Notes: generated by a model not told the origin, from the letters alone. DNA of 64,000 nucleotides from Allobranchiibius huperziae (GCF_013410455.1 NZ_JACCFW010000001.1:2186929-2250928); one strand, 5' to 3'. Shown: positions 45,515 through 55,411, numbered from the stretch's first letter. Made by a program: numbers and translations.

Positions 45515-46705
45515 CTACCCGACCTCGCGGGGTCGCACCCCGCGGACGGCATCCACCGCCTCAGCCACCGCTGCGGCGATGGCGTCGGTCTCGATCAGGA
45601 AGCCGTCGTGCCCGTGGGAGGACGACATCACGTGCACCCCGCCTCGCCCGTGGGCGTCGACGATCTCCTGCGACAACTCCACCGGGAAGAGCCGGTCGGA
45701 GTCGACGGCGACCGTGCGCAACATTCCGTCGTACGCCCCGAGCACGTGCGCGAGCGAGCCGCGCCCGCGGGTCACGTCATGCGTCGCCATCGCCCGGGAA
45801 AGTTGCAGGTAGGACCCGGCGTCGAAGCGGGCGGTCAGTTTGGCGGCCTGATGGTCCAGATAGCTCTCGACGGCGAACCGGCCGTCGCTCATCGGGTCCT
45901 CGGCGCCCTGCGGGTCGCGCCCGAACCTGGTGTCCAGCTCGGCGGCGCTGCGGTACGTCGTGTGCGCGATCCGGCGGGCGAGGCCCAGCCCTTGCCGGGG
46001 GCCCGGTCCGTGACCGTAGTAGTCGCCGCCGAGGTAGTCCGGGTCGGAGGTGATCGCGAGTGCCTGCGCCTGGCCCCAGGCGATCTGGTCGGCCGTGGCG
46101 CGGGCGGTGCTGGCGATGATGAGCGCACCGTCGACCCGGTCGGGGTGACCCGCCACCCATTCCAGTGCGCGCATCCCGCCCATCGACCCGCCGAGCACCA
46201 GCCGCCAGCGGTCGATGCCGAGCGCGTCGGCGAGCCGTGCTTCCACGGCGACCTGGTCCCGCACGGTCGTCGCCGGGAACCTCGAGCCCCACGGGTGACC
46301 CGCCGGATCCGATGATCCCGGACCTGTCGTGCCGCGACAGCCGCCGAGCACGTTGCTGGCGACCACGAACAGCTCGCGGGTGTCCAGCGGCGCACCCGGC
46401 CCGATGAGCCCGGGCCACCAGCCGGCGGTGGGCTGCCCGGGCCCGGCCGGGCCCACGACGTGGGAGTCGCCGGTGAGTGCGTGCTCGACCAGGACGGCGT
46501 TGTCGGCGTTCGCGTTGAGGGTCCCCCAGGTCTGGAACGTCACGGTCACCCGGGGCAGCGGCACACCGCTCTCCAGAGTGATCTCGGGCAGCAGAAGGGC
46601 TCGAGATGCGGGGTTGGTGCCGACGGGCGGGCGCACCCACCGGTCGGCCGGGCGCGCAGCGTCGCGCTCCGGGGTCGGTCGGTGGCGTTGTTGCGTCACA
46701 GTCAT
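45515..46705 (-). CDS. metX: Homoserine O-acetyltransferase
   Basis: The product is 396 aa from ATG 46705. It is an alpha/beta hydrolase-fold acyltransferase with the nucleophile in VLGGSMGGMRALEW, Asp in VAVDSDRLFPVELSQ and His in SSSHGHDGFLIE. Early motifs VTFQTWGTLNANADNAVLVEHALTGDSH and VLGGCRGTTGPGS are typical of MetX. It acetylates homoserine for direct sulfhydrylation by MetY. A SAM-IV riboswitch precedes it. In many actinobacteria metY and metX are adjacent; here metY is 15 kb away. Confidence 0.95.
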   Translation of the reverse strand: MTVTQQRHRPTPERDAARPADRWVRPPVGTNPASRALLLPEITLESGVPLPRVTVTFQTWGTLNANADNAVLVEHALTGDSHVVGPAGPGQPTAGWWPGLIGPGAPLDTRELFVVASNVLGGCRGTTGPGSSDPAGHPWGSRFPATTVRDQVAVEARLADALGIDRWRLVLGGSMGGMRALEWVAGHPDRVDGALIIASTARATADQIAWGQAQALAITSDPDYLGGDYYGHGPGPRQGLGLARRIAHTTYRSAAELDTRFGRDPQGAEDPMSDGRFAVESYLDHQAAKLTARFDAGSYLQLSRAMATHDVTRGRGSLAHVLGAYDGMLRTVAVDSDRLFPVELSQEIVDAHGRGGVHVMSSSHGHDGFLIETDAIAAAVAEAVDAVRGVRPREVG

Positions 46706-46769
46706 CGGCGACTTCCGGCTCAGGGGGCCGGTGCCTGGAGGGATGGCTGACCCCGCGCTTGCCGGTGCC

Positions 46770-46866
46770 ATGTCGACATCGGCCTTGTCCTCACCCGGGG
46801 CACCCCACCGCGGTGGAGGGTTGCCGCCCAGTCAGCCGGGGCTTGGCACTGGGACTCTTGACGTCG
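46770..46866 (-). promoter_or_regulatory. SAM-IV riboswitch upstream of metX
   Basis: The minus strand reads GTCAAGAGTCCCAG, AAGCCCCGGCTGACTGGG, CGGCAACCCTCCACCGCGGT, GGGGTGCCCCGGGTGAGGAC. This follows the SAM-IV consensus core (CCGGCAACCCTCC...CGGTGGGGTGCCCCGGGTGA). It starts just below a possible -10 TACGGT (46870-46875, minus) and ends about 65 bases before metX. S-adenosylmethionine binding would be expected to switch metX off. Confidence 0.85.
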
Positions 46867-46981
46867 ACCACCGTAGCAGCGGGACTTCGTGCCCGACTTC
46901 GGCTCCAGCACACCGGTGCGGGCGGGCGACGCACGCGGGCGCAGGAAAGTGACCGCACCGCCGACACCCACCCGGGCGGAG

Positions 46982-47965
46982 TCAGGCGCACCGGCGGGGA
47001 CGGGCGCCGAGCTCCACCGCCCTGCCCAGCAGCCGCGCGAGCCGGTATCCCGGGTCGATCCGCAGGGCCTGCTCCACCGCGACGGCCGCGAGCGCTCCGG
47101 AGCCGCTGCTCCACGCCGAACCGGCGATGAAGGTCAGCACCGGAGGACGCATCCACTCCGGGAGGCAGTGCAGCCACTGCACGAGCCTCGCCCGAACGGC
47201 GCGGGGATCGAGAGCCCCCGCCACGTAGGGGGACAGCGCAGGCGTCGAGGGCGTCGGGCCCGGCAGGCCGGGCGCCACCCAGCCGAAGACCTCGTCCCGC
47301 ACGGCCGGGTCGGCGATCGCGCGGCTCAAGGAGGCCAGCATGGGGACCGGCATCTCATGGATCGGTGCCGAGCCGTGCAGGATCTCCCACATCGCGGCGG
47401 TGAGGGCAGCCGGGCGCATCGGCCGATCAACGACGGGCGCGGCGCCGACCGCCTGCGCGACCTCCGTGCGGCACTGGTTCAACGACGCGCGCAGGTCGGC
47501 ACGCGAGGCGTGCGGCGCGATCCCGTCCAGCACCGACTCGAAGACCGCATCGACCCGGTCCGGGTCCGGCAGCGCGGCGGGACGTCTCGGGCAGCCCCCG
47601 CAGCCGCACCGGTGGGCCCACCATCCGCCGTCCCGGGTCACCAACAGGTGCGCCGCGTCGACGTCGTAGGCCCGGAGCACGTCGCAGGCAACGTCGAGCA
47701 GTCGGGTCGGCGCATCCTGCGGCACGGGAGGGGTGTCCACGAAGGCGCAGCACAGCGCGCTTCGCACCCCGGCCCGGGCGAAGACCTGCCCGATACGACC
47801 GGTCCCGGGCAGGAGGTCGTCCTCCTCCCGCAGGTCCAGGCGGGCGACCACCCGGATCCGTTGGTCGGCGAGCCCGACGACGACCAGGGAGTCGGTGGGC
47901 CGGAAGCCGAGCTCGTAGGGCAGGTAGGCGATCAGTTCGCCGAGGCCGTGCAGAGTGCTGCGCAT
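46982..47965 (-). CDS. DUF4192 family protein
   Basis: The product is 327 aa. The N-terminal signature LHGLGELIAYLPYELGFRPTDSLVVVGL and later CGCGGCPRRP, EMPVPMLASL and GSGALAAVAVEQALRIDPGYRLARLLGRAVELG define DUF4192, an actinobacterial family of unknown function. The cysteine cluster CGCGGC could bind metal. It has no operon partner in the same orientation close by. Confidence 0.9.
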   Translation of the reverse strand: MRSTLHGLGELIAYLPYELGFRPTDSLVVVGLADQRIRVVARLDLREEDDLLPGTGRIGQVFARAGVRSALCCAFVDTPPVPQDAPTRLLDVACDVLRAYDVDAAHLLVTRDGGWWAHRCGCGGCPRRPAALPDPDRVDAVFESVLDGIAPHASRADLRASLNQCRTEVAQAVGAAPVVDRPMRPAALTAAMWEILHGSAPIHEMPVPMLASLSRAIADPAVRDEVFGWVAPGLPGPTPSTPALSPYVAGALDPRAVRARLVQWLHCLPEWMRPPVLTFIAGSAWSSGSGALAAVAVEQALRIDPGYRLARLLGRAVELGARPRRCA

Positions 47966-48062
47966 GCGCCCACCGTGGTGCGGCGCGGCGCACGCGGGAC
48001 GTCCGCCCTCAGGGGGTGTGGATGTCGCCTGGGTGCCTCGGGGGATGTGGACGACCGACGGG

Positions 48063-48437
48063 TCAGCGCAGACGACGCCCGCGCACCGTGTGCTTGCGGG
48101 CCGCCTCCCAGGCCAGGAAGTCGTCGGTGTCGTGCACCAGCGCGTTGGCGAGCCAGGCGAGGACCACGGCGTCGTCCGCCAGGCCCATGATCGGTGCCAG
48201 CTTCTCCGGGATCAGGTCGACGGGTGAGGCGATGTACGCGGCGGCGGCGACCATCGCGGCGACCCGGGCGGGTGAGGATCCGGTGTACTCCTTGGCGGCC
48301 ACCGCGCGCACCATCCGGGGCAGCGCGGTCAGCCGCGCCGCGACGCTCGGCCCGGACGGGTCCGCCACCGAGGCGATCGAGTCCCGCAGGGAACGGACCG
48401 CGGAGGCACTCATCCGACGACTCTGCCGCGGGCTCAT
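48063..48437 (-). CDS. YkvA family (DUF1232) membrane protein
   Basis: The product is 124 aa; ATG 48437 overlaps the stop of the upstream EcsC gene as ATGA, which fixes the start. The DUF1232 core [34 protein letters not shown] is clear and contains one hydrophobic segment. The function of the family is not established. It is translationally coupled to the EcsC-like gene. Confidence 0.88.
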   Translation of the reverse strand: MSPRQSRRMSASAVRSLRDSIASVADPSGPSVAARLTALPRMVRAVAAKEYTGSSPARVAAMVAAAAYIASPVDLIPEKLAPIMGLADDAVVLAWLANALVHDTDDFLAWEAARKHTVRGRRLR

Positions 48438-49144
48438 GCGCTGGCGCTCGCAGTGCCGGGCGATCCCGGCCGGGCCACCGGGAACTGGGTGCGGGCGGTC
48501 TTGGCGACCTTGTTCAGGAGGTAGACGTCGAGGCCTGCTCCGACGACCCCGCCGGCCAACGGGATCGACTTCCCGAGCCGGGGCAGCAGCTTCTCGCTGA
48601 CCTGGGCGATGAGCCGGAAGCCCACCGCCTTGTCGATGACCATCCGGGCGGCCGGCGGCAGACCCCTGGTCGCGAGGTTGGCGAGCCGGCCGGTGCTCAC
48701 CACGCCGGCCTTCTTCAGCAGCGCGTCCGCCTCGCCTCCCACCAGCGCCAGCAGGATGGCCAGTCGCAGATCGGGGTTGCGCAGGTCGTAGCCGCGCAGG
48801 TGCGCGATCGCCGCCGTCATCCGGGTCGCCAGCGCGTAGAAGCCGGCGATGTTGGCCGGCAACGAGACGGTCATCGTGACGAATCCGCCCAGCCCGGTCA
48901 CGAACCCGCCGGCAGCAGCGAGTCGTCGGTGGTCGGCGATCACCTTCTCGATGGCCGCGTCGACGTCGCCGCCGCTCTCCTGCAGTGCCCGCCGGGCCAC
49001 GTGATCCGCCGAGTCGAAGCGCCCCTTCCCGTCGATGCCGACGTCCATCAGCCGGTTCGCGAGGTTCATCGAGGTACCGGCGAACGCCCCCTTGTTCAGG
49101 TCGAGTTCGGTCGATTTCTTGGAATTGCGATGAAGGAGGGCCAC
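48434..49144 (-). CDS. EcsC family protein
   Basis: The product is 236 aa from GTG 49144 ([10 protein letters not shown]), without a clear ribosome binding site. EcsC-like features are a central Gly-rich hydrophobic stretch ([34 protein letters not shown]), [27 protein letters not shown] and a second Gly-rich helix [18 protein letters not shown]. The family is named after a B. subtilis protein linked to an ABC transporter and secretion; its molecular role is unknown. Coupled to the YkvA gene. Confidence 0.85.
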   Translation of the reverse strand: MALLHRNSKKSTELDLNKGAFAGTSMNLANRLMDVGIDGKGRFDSADHVARRALQESGGDVDAAIEKVIADHRRLAAAGGFVTGLGGFVTMTVSLPANIAGFYALATRMTAAIAHLRGYDLRNPDLRLAILLALVGGEADALLKKAGVVSTGRLANLATRGLPPAARMVIDKAVGFRLIAQVSEKLLPRLGKSIPLAGGVVGAGLDVYLLNKVAKTARTQFPVARPGSPGTASASA

Positions 49145-49228
49145 GAACCCATCGTGCCAGTAGCCGAGCCGGGCCCGCGGAGGCTGCGCAGGCGCCGGCT
49201 GCTGATCCTCCCGGCGTACCGTGGCGCC

Positions 49229-50110
49229 ATGGCTGCCCCCACTGACAACGACCCGGCATTCCAGCACTTCGCACACCCGGAGCGGCTCGTCTCCACGCAG
49301 TGGCTGGCCGACGCGCTGGACCGCGGCGAGGACCTCGTCGTGCTCGAATCCGACGAGGACGTCCTGCTCTACGACGCCGGCCACATCCCTGGTGCGCACA
49401 AGCTCGACTGGCACCTGGACCTGAACGATCCGGTGAGCCGCGACTTCGTCGACGGCGAGCACTTCGCGCAGGTGATGGGCGAGCGCGGCATCGGCCGTGA
49501 CACCACTGTGGTGATCTACGGCGACAAGAGCAACTGGTGGGCGGCGTACGCGCTGTGGGTCATGACGCTCTTCGGCCACGAGGACGTGCGGCTCCTCGAC
49601 GGCGGCCGGGCCGCGTGGGCGGCCGAGGACCGCCCGCTGACCCGCGAGGTGCCCACCGCGACGCCGGTGCAGTACCCGGTCGTACGACGCGAGGACCCGC
49701 CCATCCGCGCGTACCGCGACGACGTCCTGGCGCACCTGCCCGGCCCGCTGGTCGACGTGCGCTCCCCCGGCGAGTACAGCGGTGAGCTGCTGAGCATGCC
49801 GGACTACCCGCAGGAGGGCGCGATGCGCGGCGGCCACATCCCCGGCGCGCGATCCGTGCCGTGGGCGCGGGCGGCCGCCGAGGACGGCCGGTTCCGCGGG
49901 CGCACCGAACTCGAGGCGATCTATCAGGGCGAGCAGGGGCTCGCGCCCGACGACGACGTGGTCGTCTACTGCCGCATCGGTGAGCGGTCGTCGCACACCT
50001 GGTTCGTCCTCACCCATCTGCTCGGCTTCGGATCGGTGCGCAACTACGACGGCTCGTGGACCGAATGGGGCAACTCGGTGCGGGTGCCGATCGAGACCGG
50101 CGCACCGTGA
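49229..50110 (+). CDS. Thiosulfate/3-mercaptopyruvate sulfurtransferase (rhodanese)
   Basis: The product is 293 aa from ATG 49229. Two rhodanese domains are seen. The N-terminal one ([42 protein letters not shown]) lacks an active cysteine. The C-terminal one has [16 protein letters not shown] and the active loop [22 protein letters not shown]. It moves sulfane sulfur between thiosulfate or mercaptopyruvate and acceptors. Its stop overlaps the sufE start (GTGA, 50107-50110); this sseA-sufE pair is common in actinobacteria. Confidence 0.93.
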   Translation: MAAPTDNDPAFQHFAHPERLVSTQWLADALDRGEDLVVLESDEDVLLYDAGHIPGAHKLDWHLDLNDPVSRDFVDGEHFAQVMGERGIGRDTTVVIYGDKSNWWAAYALWVMTLFGHEDVRLLDGGRAAWAAEDRPLTREVPTATPVQYPVVRREDPPIRAYRDDVLAHLPGPLVDVRSPGEYSGELLSMPDYPQEGAMRGGHIPGARSVPWARAAAEDGRFRGRTELEAIYQGEQGLAPDDDVVVYCRIGERSSHTWFVLTHLLGFGSVRNYDGSWTEWGNSVRVPIETGAP

Positions 50111-50586
50111 ACGAGGACCTTCCCGCCCCGATGGCGGAGCTGGCGGACGACTTCAACGCCCTGGAGCCCAAGGACAGGTTGCAACTGCTGTTGGAGTTGA
50201 GCGACGAGCTCCCACCGCTGCCGCAGCGGTACGCGGACGAGCCGGGCAAGCTCGAGCAGGTGCACGAGTGCCAGTCCCCGCTCTTCCTCGCGGTCGAGGT
50301 GGACGACCAGGAACGGGTGCGCCTCTTCTTCCAGGCCCCACCGGAGGCGCCGACCACCCGGGGGTTCGCCGGCATCCTGCACGCCGGGCTCGACGGTCAG
50401 CCCGCGCGTGCGGTGCTCGACGTACCCGATGACGCCGCATGGAGGTTCGGGCTCGCAGAAGCGGTGTCTCCGTTGCGAATGCGTGGGATGCTGGCCATGC
50501 TCTCCCGCATCAAGAGACAGGTCCGCGAACGTACGTCGGGGATGCCTGTGCCCGACCACACCGGTGAGGTTCGAGAACACCTATGA
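50107..50586 (+). CDS. sufE: SufE family sulfur acceptor
   Basis: The product is 159 aa from GTG 50107, coupled to the rhodanese gene. The SufE fold shows [28 protein letters not shown] and the acceptor cysteine in [14 protein letters not shown], where most relatives read GCQSQVW. SufE takes persulfide from a cysteine desulfurase or, given the neighbour, perhaps from the rhodanese. The stop overlaps the start of the Gln/Gly-rich protein gene as ATGA (50583-50586). Confidence 0.9.
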   Translation: MNEDLPAPMAELADDFNALEPKDRLQLLLELSDELPPLPQRYADEPGKLEQVHECQSPLFLAVEVDDQERVRLFFQAPPEAPTTRGFAGILHAGLDGQPARAVLDVPDDAAWRFGLAEAVSPLRMRGMLAMLSRIKRQVRERTSGMPVPDHTGEVREHL

Positions 50587-52127
50587 ACAAGAAGGCATTG
50601 ATCGCGATCCCCGCAGTGATCGCGGTGATCGGCCTCGTGCTGCTGATCATCGGATTCGCCTCCGGTGGGGGTGCGAAGGTCTCGTCGTTCTCCAACGGCG
50701 CCCGCGTCACCTCCTCCGACGCCGGCTTCTCCCTCTACAGCAAGGACAAGGCCGCGCGCGCCGCCACGGTGTGCACGGCGGTGTCCAACGGCAAGACCTC
50801 CACGATGGGGCGTCCGAGCTCTGATTTCTCGGTCAAGAGCGGCGGAAGCACCTACTGGGAGGTCGCGCGCAGCACCGACGGCATGACCAAGGGCGACTAC
50901 ACCGTCAACTGTGCGGGTAGCAACAACCTGTTCGCCGGCACCCGCGCTGACAAGGTCGGCGGCGGCTTCAAGGTACCCGGCATCGTCCTCGGCCTGATCC
51001 TGCTCATCGGCGGTCTGCTCGGCGTCGTCCTGCTCAGCCTGCTGGGTCGCAGGAAGACGGCTGCGGGCGGCGCCCAGGGGCAGTACTCGGGCTACCAGCA
51101 GGGCAGCGCCTACGGCCAGGGCTACGGCGCGCCCGGCGCGTACGGCTCGTCCTCGGGTCAGCAGGGCCGGCAGGGTGGCTACGGCCAGCAGCCCGCCCAG
51201 CAGAGCGGGTACGGCCAGCAGGGCCAGCCCGGCCACCGGGGTGGCTACGGTCAGCAGCCCGCCCAGCAGGGCGGGTACGCACCCCAGTCCGGCCAGGGCG
51301 GTCAGTCGGGCAGCGGGTACGGCCAGCAGGGTGGGTACGGCCAACACCCGGGCCAGCAGGGTGGATACACACCTCAGTCCGGCAGCGGCTACGGCCAGCA
51401 GGGTCAGCCCGCACAGCAGGGCGGCTACGGCCAGCACCCGGGCCAGCAGGGTCAGCCCGCACAGCAGGGCGGCTACGGCCAGCAGCCCGCCCAGCCCGGT
51501 CCGTCCGGTGGCTACGGTCAGCAGGGTGGGTACGGCCAGCAGCCGGGCCAGCAGGGCGGGTACGCACCCCAGTCCGGCCAGGGCGGTCAGTCGGGCAGCG
51601 GGTACGGCCAGCAGGGTGGTAACGGTCAGGGTCAGCCCGCTCAGCAGGGTGGTTACGGTCAGGGTCAGCCCGCTCAGCAGGGTGGGTACGGCCAGCAGCC
51701 GGGCGGATACACCCCACCGGCCGGTCAGTCCGGTCAGTCCGGTCAGTCCGGCAGCGGGTACGGCCAGCAGCCGGGCCAGCAGGGCGGATACGCACCTCAG
51801 TCCGGTCAATCCGGCCAGCCCGGCCCCGGGGGCGCCTACGGCCAGCTGCCCTCCCAACAGGGCGGACACGGCCAGCAGCCGGGTCAGTCCGGTGGGTACG
51901 GCCAGCAGGGTCAGCAGGGCGGCTACGGCGAGCAGCCCTGGCAGCAGGGGCAACAGGGGCACAGTTCGACCCCGGTCGATCCGGCCGACGCGCCCACCAC
52001 GGCCATCTCGGGACTTCCCGTCGATGACCAACAGGGTCAGCAGAACCAATATGGTCAGGACGGTGGCCGGCGCCCGCAGGGCGAGCGTGACGAGCACGGC
52101 ACCGACGACCAAGGCGGGCAAGGCTGA
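50583..52127 (+). CDS. Two-helix membrane protein with long Gly/Tyr/Gln-rich repeat tail
   Basis: The product is 514 aa. One membrane helix lies at about 5-27. A roughly 100-residue domain follows with two cysteines (about 64 and 110), which may form a disulfide. A second helix spans about 131-154. Residues about 160-465 are an imperfect repeat built from [19 protein letters not shown] and GQPAQQ units with regularly spaced tyrosines; an acidic, Gln-rich end closes it. With both termini inside, the tail is cytoplasmic. I do not recognise the folded part. It is coupled to sufE; that it serves sulfur metabolism does not follow. Confidence 0.85.
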   Translation: MNKKALIAIPAVIAVIGLVLLIIGFASGGGAKVSSFSNGARVTSSDAGFSLYSKDKAARAATVCTAVSNGKTSTMGRPSSDFSVKSGGSTYWEVARSTDGMTKGDYTVNCAGSNNLFAGTRADKVGGGFKVPGIVLGLILLIGGLLGVVLLSLLGRRKTAAGGAQGQYSGYQQGSAYGQGYGAPGAYGSSSGQQGRQGGYGQQPAQQSGYGQQGQPGHRGGYGQQPAQQGGYAPQSGQGGQSGSGYGQQGGYGQHPGQQGGYTPQSGSGYGQQGQPAQQGGYGQHPGQQGQPAQQGGYGQQPAQPGPSGGYGQQGGYGQQPGQQGGYAPQSGQGGQSGSGYGQQGGNGQGQPAQQGGYGQGQPAQQGGYGQQPGGYTPPAGQSGQSGQSGSGYGQQPGQQGGYAPQSGQSGQPGPGGAYGQLPSQQGGHGQQPGQSGGYGQQGQQGGYGEQPWQQGQQGHSSTPVDPADAPTTAISGLPVDDQQGQQNQYGQDGGRRPQGERDEHGTDDQGGQG

Positions 52128-52146
52128 ACCAGTCGACTGTCACCGC

Positions 52147-52181
52147 ACGGGCCCCGTATCCCTCGTGGATGCGGGGCCCGT
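52147..52181 (+). terminator. 10-bp hairpin overlapping the start of the polymerase-like gene
   Basis: ACGGGCCCCG (52147-52156) and CGGGGCCCGT (52172-52181) are perfect inverse copies with a 15-base loop that contains the ATG at 52169. It can terminate the upstream transcript, and it would also hide the downstream start codon in any read-through RNA. Confidence 0.5.
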
Positions 52182-53863
52182 TGCTCGGCCTTGCCGTCGA
52201 CGCGCGCACGGGCGAGGTGGCCATCGCGACGACTGCCGGCTCACCCGGCACCGCGCAGATCGACCACCAGGCGCACTTGTCCGAACCCGTCCGCGCGGGC
52301 AAGTTGATCGCCGCACGGGACGGCGACACCGCCCATCCCGTGCGCTGGGTCTGGTGGTCCGACCAGGTCCCTCGCGCGCTGCTCGCGCACGGCATCCGCC
52401 CCGGCCGCGGACTCGACCTGTTGCAGACCGACCTGCTGCTGCACGGCGGTGCCCGAGCCGCGCCCGAGCACATCTGGGCCCGCGCGATGGGCCTGGACCG
52501 TGACGGCGTGCCTGCCCGCCACCAGGGTGATCTGTTCGACAGCCCGGACGATCCGCCCGTCGGGAGCGACGGGCCGCAGCCCCTGGACGAGCAGGGCTAC
52601 CTGCGACCGGGTTTCCTCGCCGCAGAGGGGTCGACCGCTTCGCAGTGGGCGCATCTGGCCGTGCGCGTGGCCGAGCAGCAGACACAGCAGCTGCAGGAGC
52701 GTCCTCGGGCGGTGGCGACGGCGTACAGCGAGTCGGGCGCCGCGATGCTCGCGCTGGAGCTGGAGCGCACCGGCCTGCCCGTGCACCGGCCCACCCTCGA
52801 GCGGCTCATCGAGGCCTCGGCCGGACCTCGGCCGCACACTCCGCAGGACGAGATCGACGCGCGTGCGGTCCGCGATACCGCCGTGCTGGCGCTGATCCCG
52901 CCGGGGCGGGCCGTCGATCTGCGCAACCCCGAGCAGGTGCTCAACATGTTGCACGGGTTGGGGATCCGGGTGGACAACACCCGCAAGTGGGAGCTGGACC
53001 GATACCGCAGCACCCACCCCGTCGTCGACGCCCTGCTGCAGTGGCGGGCCGACGAGCGCATCGCGACGACGTACGGCTGGGCGTGGCTGCGCGACCATGT
53101 CGGACGCGATGACCGACTGCGGGGGCGGTGGCACTCCTTCGACGGCGGGGCGGGGCGGATGACCGCGGAGGCGGGGCTGCACAACCTGCCGGCCGCGCTG
53201 CGCCCGGCGGTCGTCGCCGCGCCCGGGCACCTCTTCGTACGCGCCGACCTCGGCCAGATCGAGCCGCGCGTGCTGGCCGTCGTCTCCGGCGACCCGGCCC
53301 TGATCGCCGCGACCGCACAGGACGACCTCTACCGCACCGTGGCCGATCAGCTGCGGGTCGAGCGGCCGATCGCCAAGGTCGCGGTCCTGTCGGCGATGTA
53401 CGGCGGCGCGGCGGGTCAGGCGGCCGCGGCGCTGGAGGGTCTGGACCGGGCCTACCCCACCGCGATGGCGTATCTGCGGGCAGCGCAGGCCACCGGTGAG
53501 AGCGGGGGCTCGATCACGACGTACGGCGGACGACTCATCACTGTGCCGCGCAGCACCGAGCAGGCCCAGGCGCGGGCGCGGGGGCGCTTCTCCCGCAACG
53601 CCGTGGTGCAGGGGGCTGCTGCGGAGTTCTTCAAGGCCTGGGCGCTCACCGCGCGGCACGCGATCGCGGCGTACGACGCCCGCATCGTGCTGTGCCTGCA
53701 CGATGAACTCCTCGTGCACGTGCCCGAGGAGCACGCTCCCGCCACGGCGGCCGCGGTCGACTCCGCGCTCCAGGACGCCGCACGCCGCTGGACCGAGGGC
53801 TCACCGGCGCGTTTCGTCTCCGCCACCGGCATCGTGCGCAGCTGGGCCGACGCGAAGCCCTGA
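52169..53863 (+). CDS. Family A DNA polymerase-like protein (bifunctional 3'-5' exonuclease/polymerase type)
   Basis: The product is 564 aa. The C-terminal half has family A motifs: A in RADLGQIEPRVLAVVSGD, B in RPIAKVAVLSAMYGGAAG and C in LCLHDELLVHV, so polymerase residues are kept. The N-terminal half resembles a reduced exonuclease-like domain without recognisable catalytic acidic set (LLGLAVDARTGEVAIATT). It is much shorter than Pol I, lacks the 5' nuclease, and matches an actinobacterial orphan group of unclear role, probably in repair. The start lies inside a hairpin, so it may really begin slightly downstream. Confidence 0.88.
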   Translation: MRGPLLGLAVDARTGEVAIATTAGSPGTAQIDHQAHLSEPVRAGKLIAARDGDTAHPVRWVWWSDQVPRALLAHGIRPGRGLDLLQTDLLLHGGARAAPEHIWARAMGLDRDGVPARHQGDLFDSPDDPPVGSDGPQPLDEQGYLRPGFLAAEGSTASQWAHLAVRVAEQQTQQLQERPRAVATAYSESGAAMLALELERTGLPVHRPTLERLIEASAGPRPHTPQDEIDARAVRDTAVLALIPPGRAVDLRNPEQVLNMLHGLGIRVDNTRKWELDRYRSTHPVVDALLQWRADERIATTYGWAWLRDHVGRDDRLRGRWHSFDGGAGRMTAEAGLHNLPAALRPAVVAAPGHLFVRADLGQIEPRVLAVVSGDPALIAATAQDDLYRTVADQLRVERPIAKVAVLSAMYGGAAGQAAAALEGLDRAYPTAMAYLRAAQATGESGGSITTYGGRLITVPRSTEQAQARARGRFSRNAVVQGAAAEFFKAWALTARHAIAAYDARIVLCLHDELLVHVPEEHAPATAAAVDSALQDAARRWTEGSPARFVSATGIVRSWADAKP

Positions 53864-53874
53864 CTCGACAAAAT

Positions 53875-53916
53875 GGACATGCAGGGCGGGGCACATGTGC
53901 CCCGCCCTGCATGTCC
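53875..53916. terminator. 42-bp perfect palindrome at convergent gene ends
   Basis: GGACATGCAGGGCGGGGCACA is followed directly by its exact reverse complement, giving a 21-bp-arm palindrome between the convergent polymerase-like and PAC2 genes. As RNA the tip would form a short loop. The core GGGGCA/TGCCCC and the right flank TGCATGTCC are shared with 8805-8836. Confidence 0.75.
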
Positions 53917-53927
53917 GAAACGTGAGA

Positions 53928-54845
53928 TCAGTTGGAGTTGTCTCCCGACTCGTCGCGCAGGAACTTCTCCAGCTCGGCGCCGATCTCGTCGGCGCTCGGC
54001 AGTTCGGCCATCTCGTTGGCCAGCAGGTTCTGCCGCTGCAGTCCCTCCTGGAACGCGTCGTACTGCTGCTCCAGCCCCTGCACCACCTCGACCACGTCGG
54101 GGTTCTCGGCGACCTGGCGGCCGATCTCGGCGCGGTGCAGTCCCGCGACGGCGGTCAGCTCCTGCATCGGGATGCTGAGGCCGGTGAGAGCGCACACCGC
54201 CCGCAGCGCGGCCACGGCGGCGTCACCGAAGTCGGTCTGGGTCAGGTAGTGCGGCACGTGGATCGCGAATCCGGCAGTGTCGATGCCGGATTCGGACAAC
54301 CGCAGGTGCATCAGCGACTCAAGGCTCGAGGGGATCTGCACCATCCCGAAGACCGGGTTGTTCTCCGGCATCAGCCGCTGGTCGCTGGCATAGCGCGTCA
54401 TACCGACCGGGCGGGTGTGCGGCACGGCCATCGGGATGCCGTGAGCGCTCACGACGAGCTGCACACCGAGGCGGCGTACGAGCATCCGCACGGCCTCGAT
54501 CACGCGCTCCCACTGGTAGTCCGGCTCCGGGCCGGCGAGCAGCAGGAACGGGGTGCCGTCGTCGTCGGTCATCCGGAAGAGCGTCAGCGCCGGGTCGTCG
54601 TAGTCGCTGTAGTGGTCGCGGTCGAACGTCATGACCGGACGGCGTCCGCGGTAGTCGAGCAGCTGGTCCAGGTCGAAGGACGCCACCACCGTGTGCTCGA
54701 GGGTGCCGAGCAGGTGTGACACCACCTGCTTCTGGGTGTTGCCAGCGTCGATGAGGCCGCCGAGCGCCACGACCATCGTGTGAGCGCCCAGCTCGCTGGG
54801 ATGGGTGTCGTTCTCGAAGCGATACAACTCCTGTGGATCCTGCAC
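53928..54845 (-). CDS. PAC2 family protein (proteasome-assembly-chaperone-like)
   Basis: The product is 305 aa from GTG 54845, with AGGAG six bases upstream. The PAC2 domain shows VVALGGLIDAGNTQKQVVSHLLGTL, FDLDQLLDYRGRRPVMTFDRDHY, FLLLAGPEPDYQWERVIEAV and GMVQIPSSLESLMHLRL. A C-terminal acidic helix (ELPSADEIGAELEKFLRDE) ends it. Actinobacterial PAC2 proteins are linked to the proteasome or purine-like ligands by fold only; function unknown here. Confidence 0.9.
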   Translation of the reverse strand: MQDPQELYRFENDTHPSELGAHTMVVALGGLIDAGNTQKQVVSHLLGTLEHTVVASFDLDQLLDYRGRRPVMTFDRDHYSDYDDPALTLFRMTDDDGTPFLLLAGPEPDYQWERVIEAVRMLVRRLGVQLVVSAHGIPMAVPHTRPVGMTRYASDQRLMPENNPVFGMVQIPSSLESLMHLRLSESGIDTAGFAIHVPHYLTQTDFGDAAVAALRAVCALTGLSIPMQELTAVAGLHRAEIGRQVAENPDVVEVVQGLEQQYDAFQEGLQRQNLLANEMAELPSADEIGAELEKFLRDESGDNSN

Positions 54846-54985
54846 GGTGCTCTCCTGCTGACGAATGATGCGCTGTTCGCGCCTTCCTCTGCCCGTTCCA
54901 ACGCCCGGCCAGCGCGCACGATTCCCGCGTGGCACTCCCCCGTCGCGCGGTCTGCGTCACTGCCCGCGCGGGACGCCGGCACGCG

Positions 54986-55411
54986 TCAGGCGGGGACCTG
55001 CTCGCCGTATCCGAGAGTGCGCAGCCGCGCACGGAGCCGGTCGGCGTTCGTGGCCAGCACCTGCGGGTCCTGTCCGTGCGTGACGGCGTTGACGTCGAAG
55101 TCGCCGTGACCGTTCGCGGGCCAGACGTGCACGTGCAGGTGGGGCACCTGGAAGCCTTCGATCAGCACTCCCGCCCTCCGTGCGCCCCACTCCTGCACCT
55201 GCGCGCGGCCGATCACCTTGCCGACCGACATGAGGGTGGCGATGAGGTCGTCGTCAGCGTCGAGCCACTGATCCACCGGCGTACGCGGCACGACCAGCGT
55301 GTGTCCGTCGGTGAGCGGGTCGACCGAGAGGAACGCCACGCACACCGGGTCCTGCCACACGATCTGGCCGGGGATCTCTCCGTCGATGATCTTCTCGAAC
55401 AGGGTGCTCAC
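54986..55411 (-). CDS. HIT family nucleotide hydrolase/transferase
   Basis: The product is 141 aa from GTG 55411 (VSTLFEKIIDGEIPGQIVW). DGHTLVVPRTPV and the histidine triad HLHVHVWP identify the HIT fold. Such enzymes hydrolyse AMP-linked phosphoramidates or dinucleoside polyphosphates. It is located 140 bases upstream of the PAC2 gene on the same strand. Confidence 0.92.
   Translation of the reverse strand: MSTLFEKIIDGEIPGQIVWQDPVCVAFLSVDPLTDGHTLVVPRTPVDQWLDADDDLIATLMSVGKVIGRAQVQEWGARRAGVLIEGFQVPHLHVHVWPANGHGDFDVNAVTHGQDPQVLATNADRLRARLRTLGYGEQVPA

Noticed and set aside
50397-52121. 574-codon Leu/Val/Ala-rich frame antisense to the Gly/Tyr/Gln repeat protein
   Set aside because: Its regular LLAVPALL pattern is simply the reverse reading of the repeat tail, and no ribosome binding site or separate context supports it.
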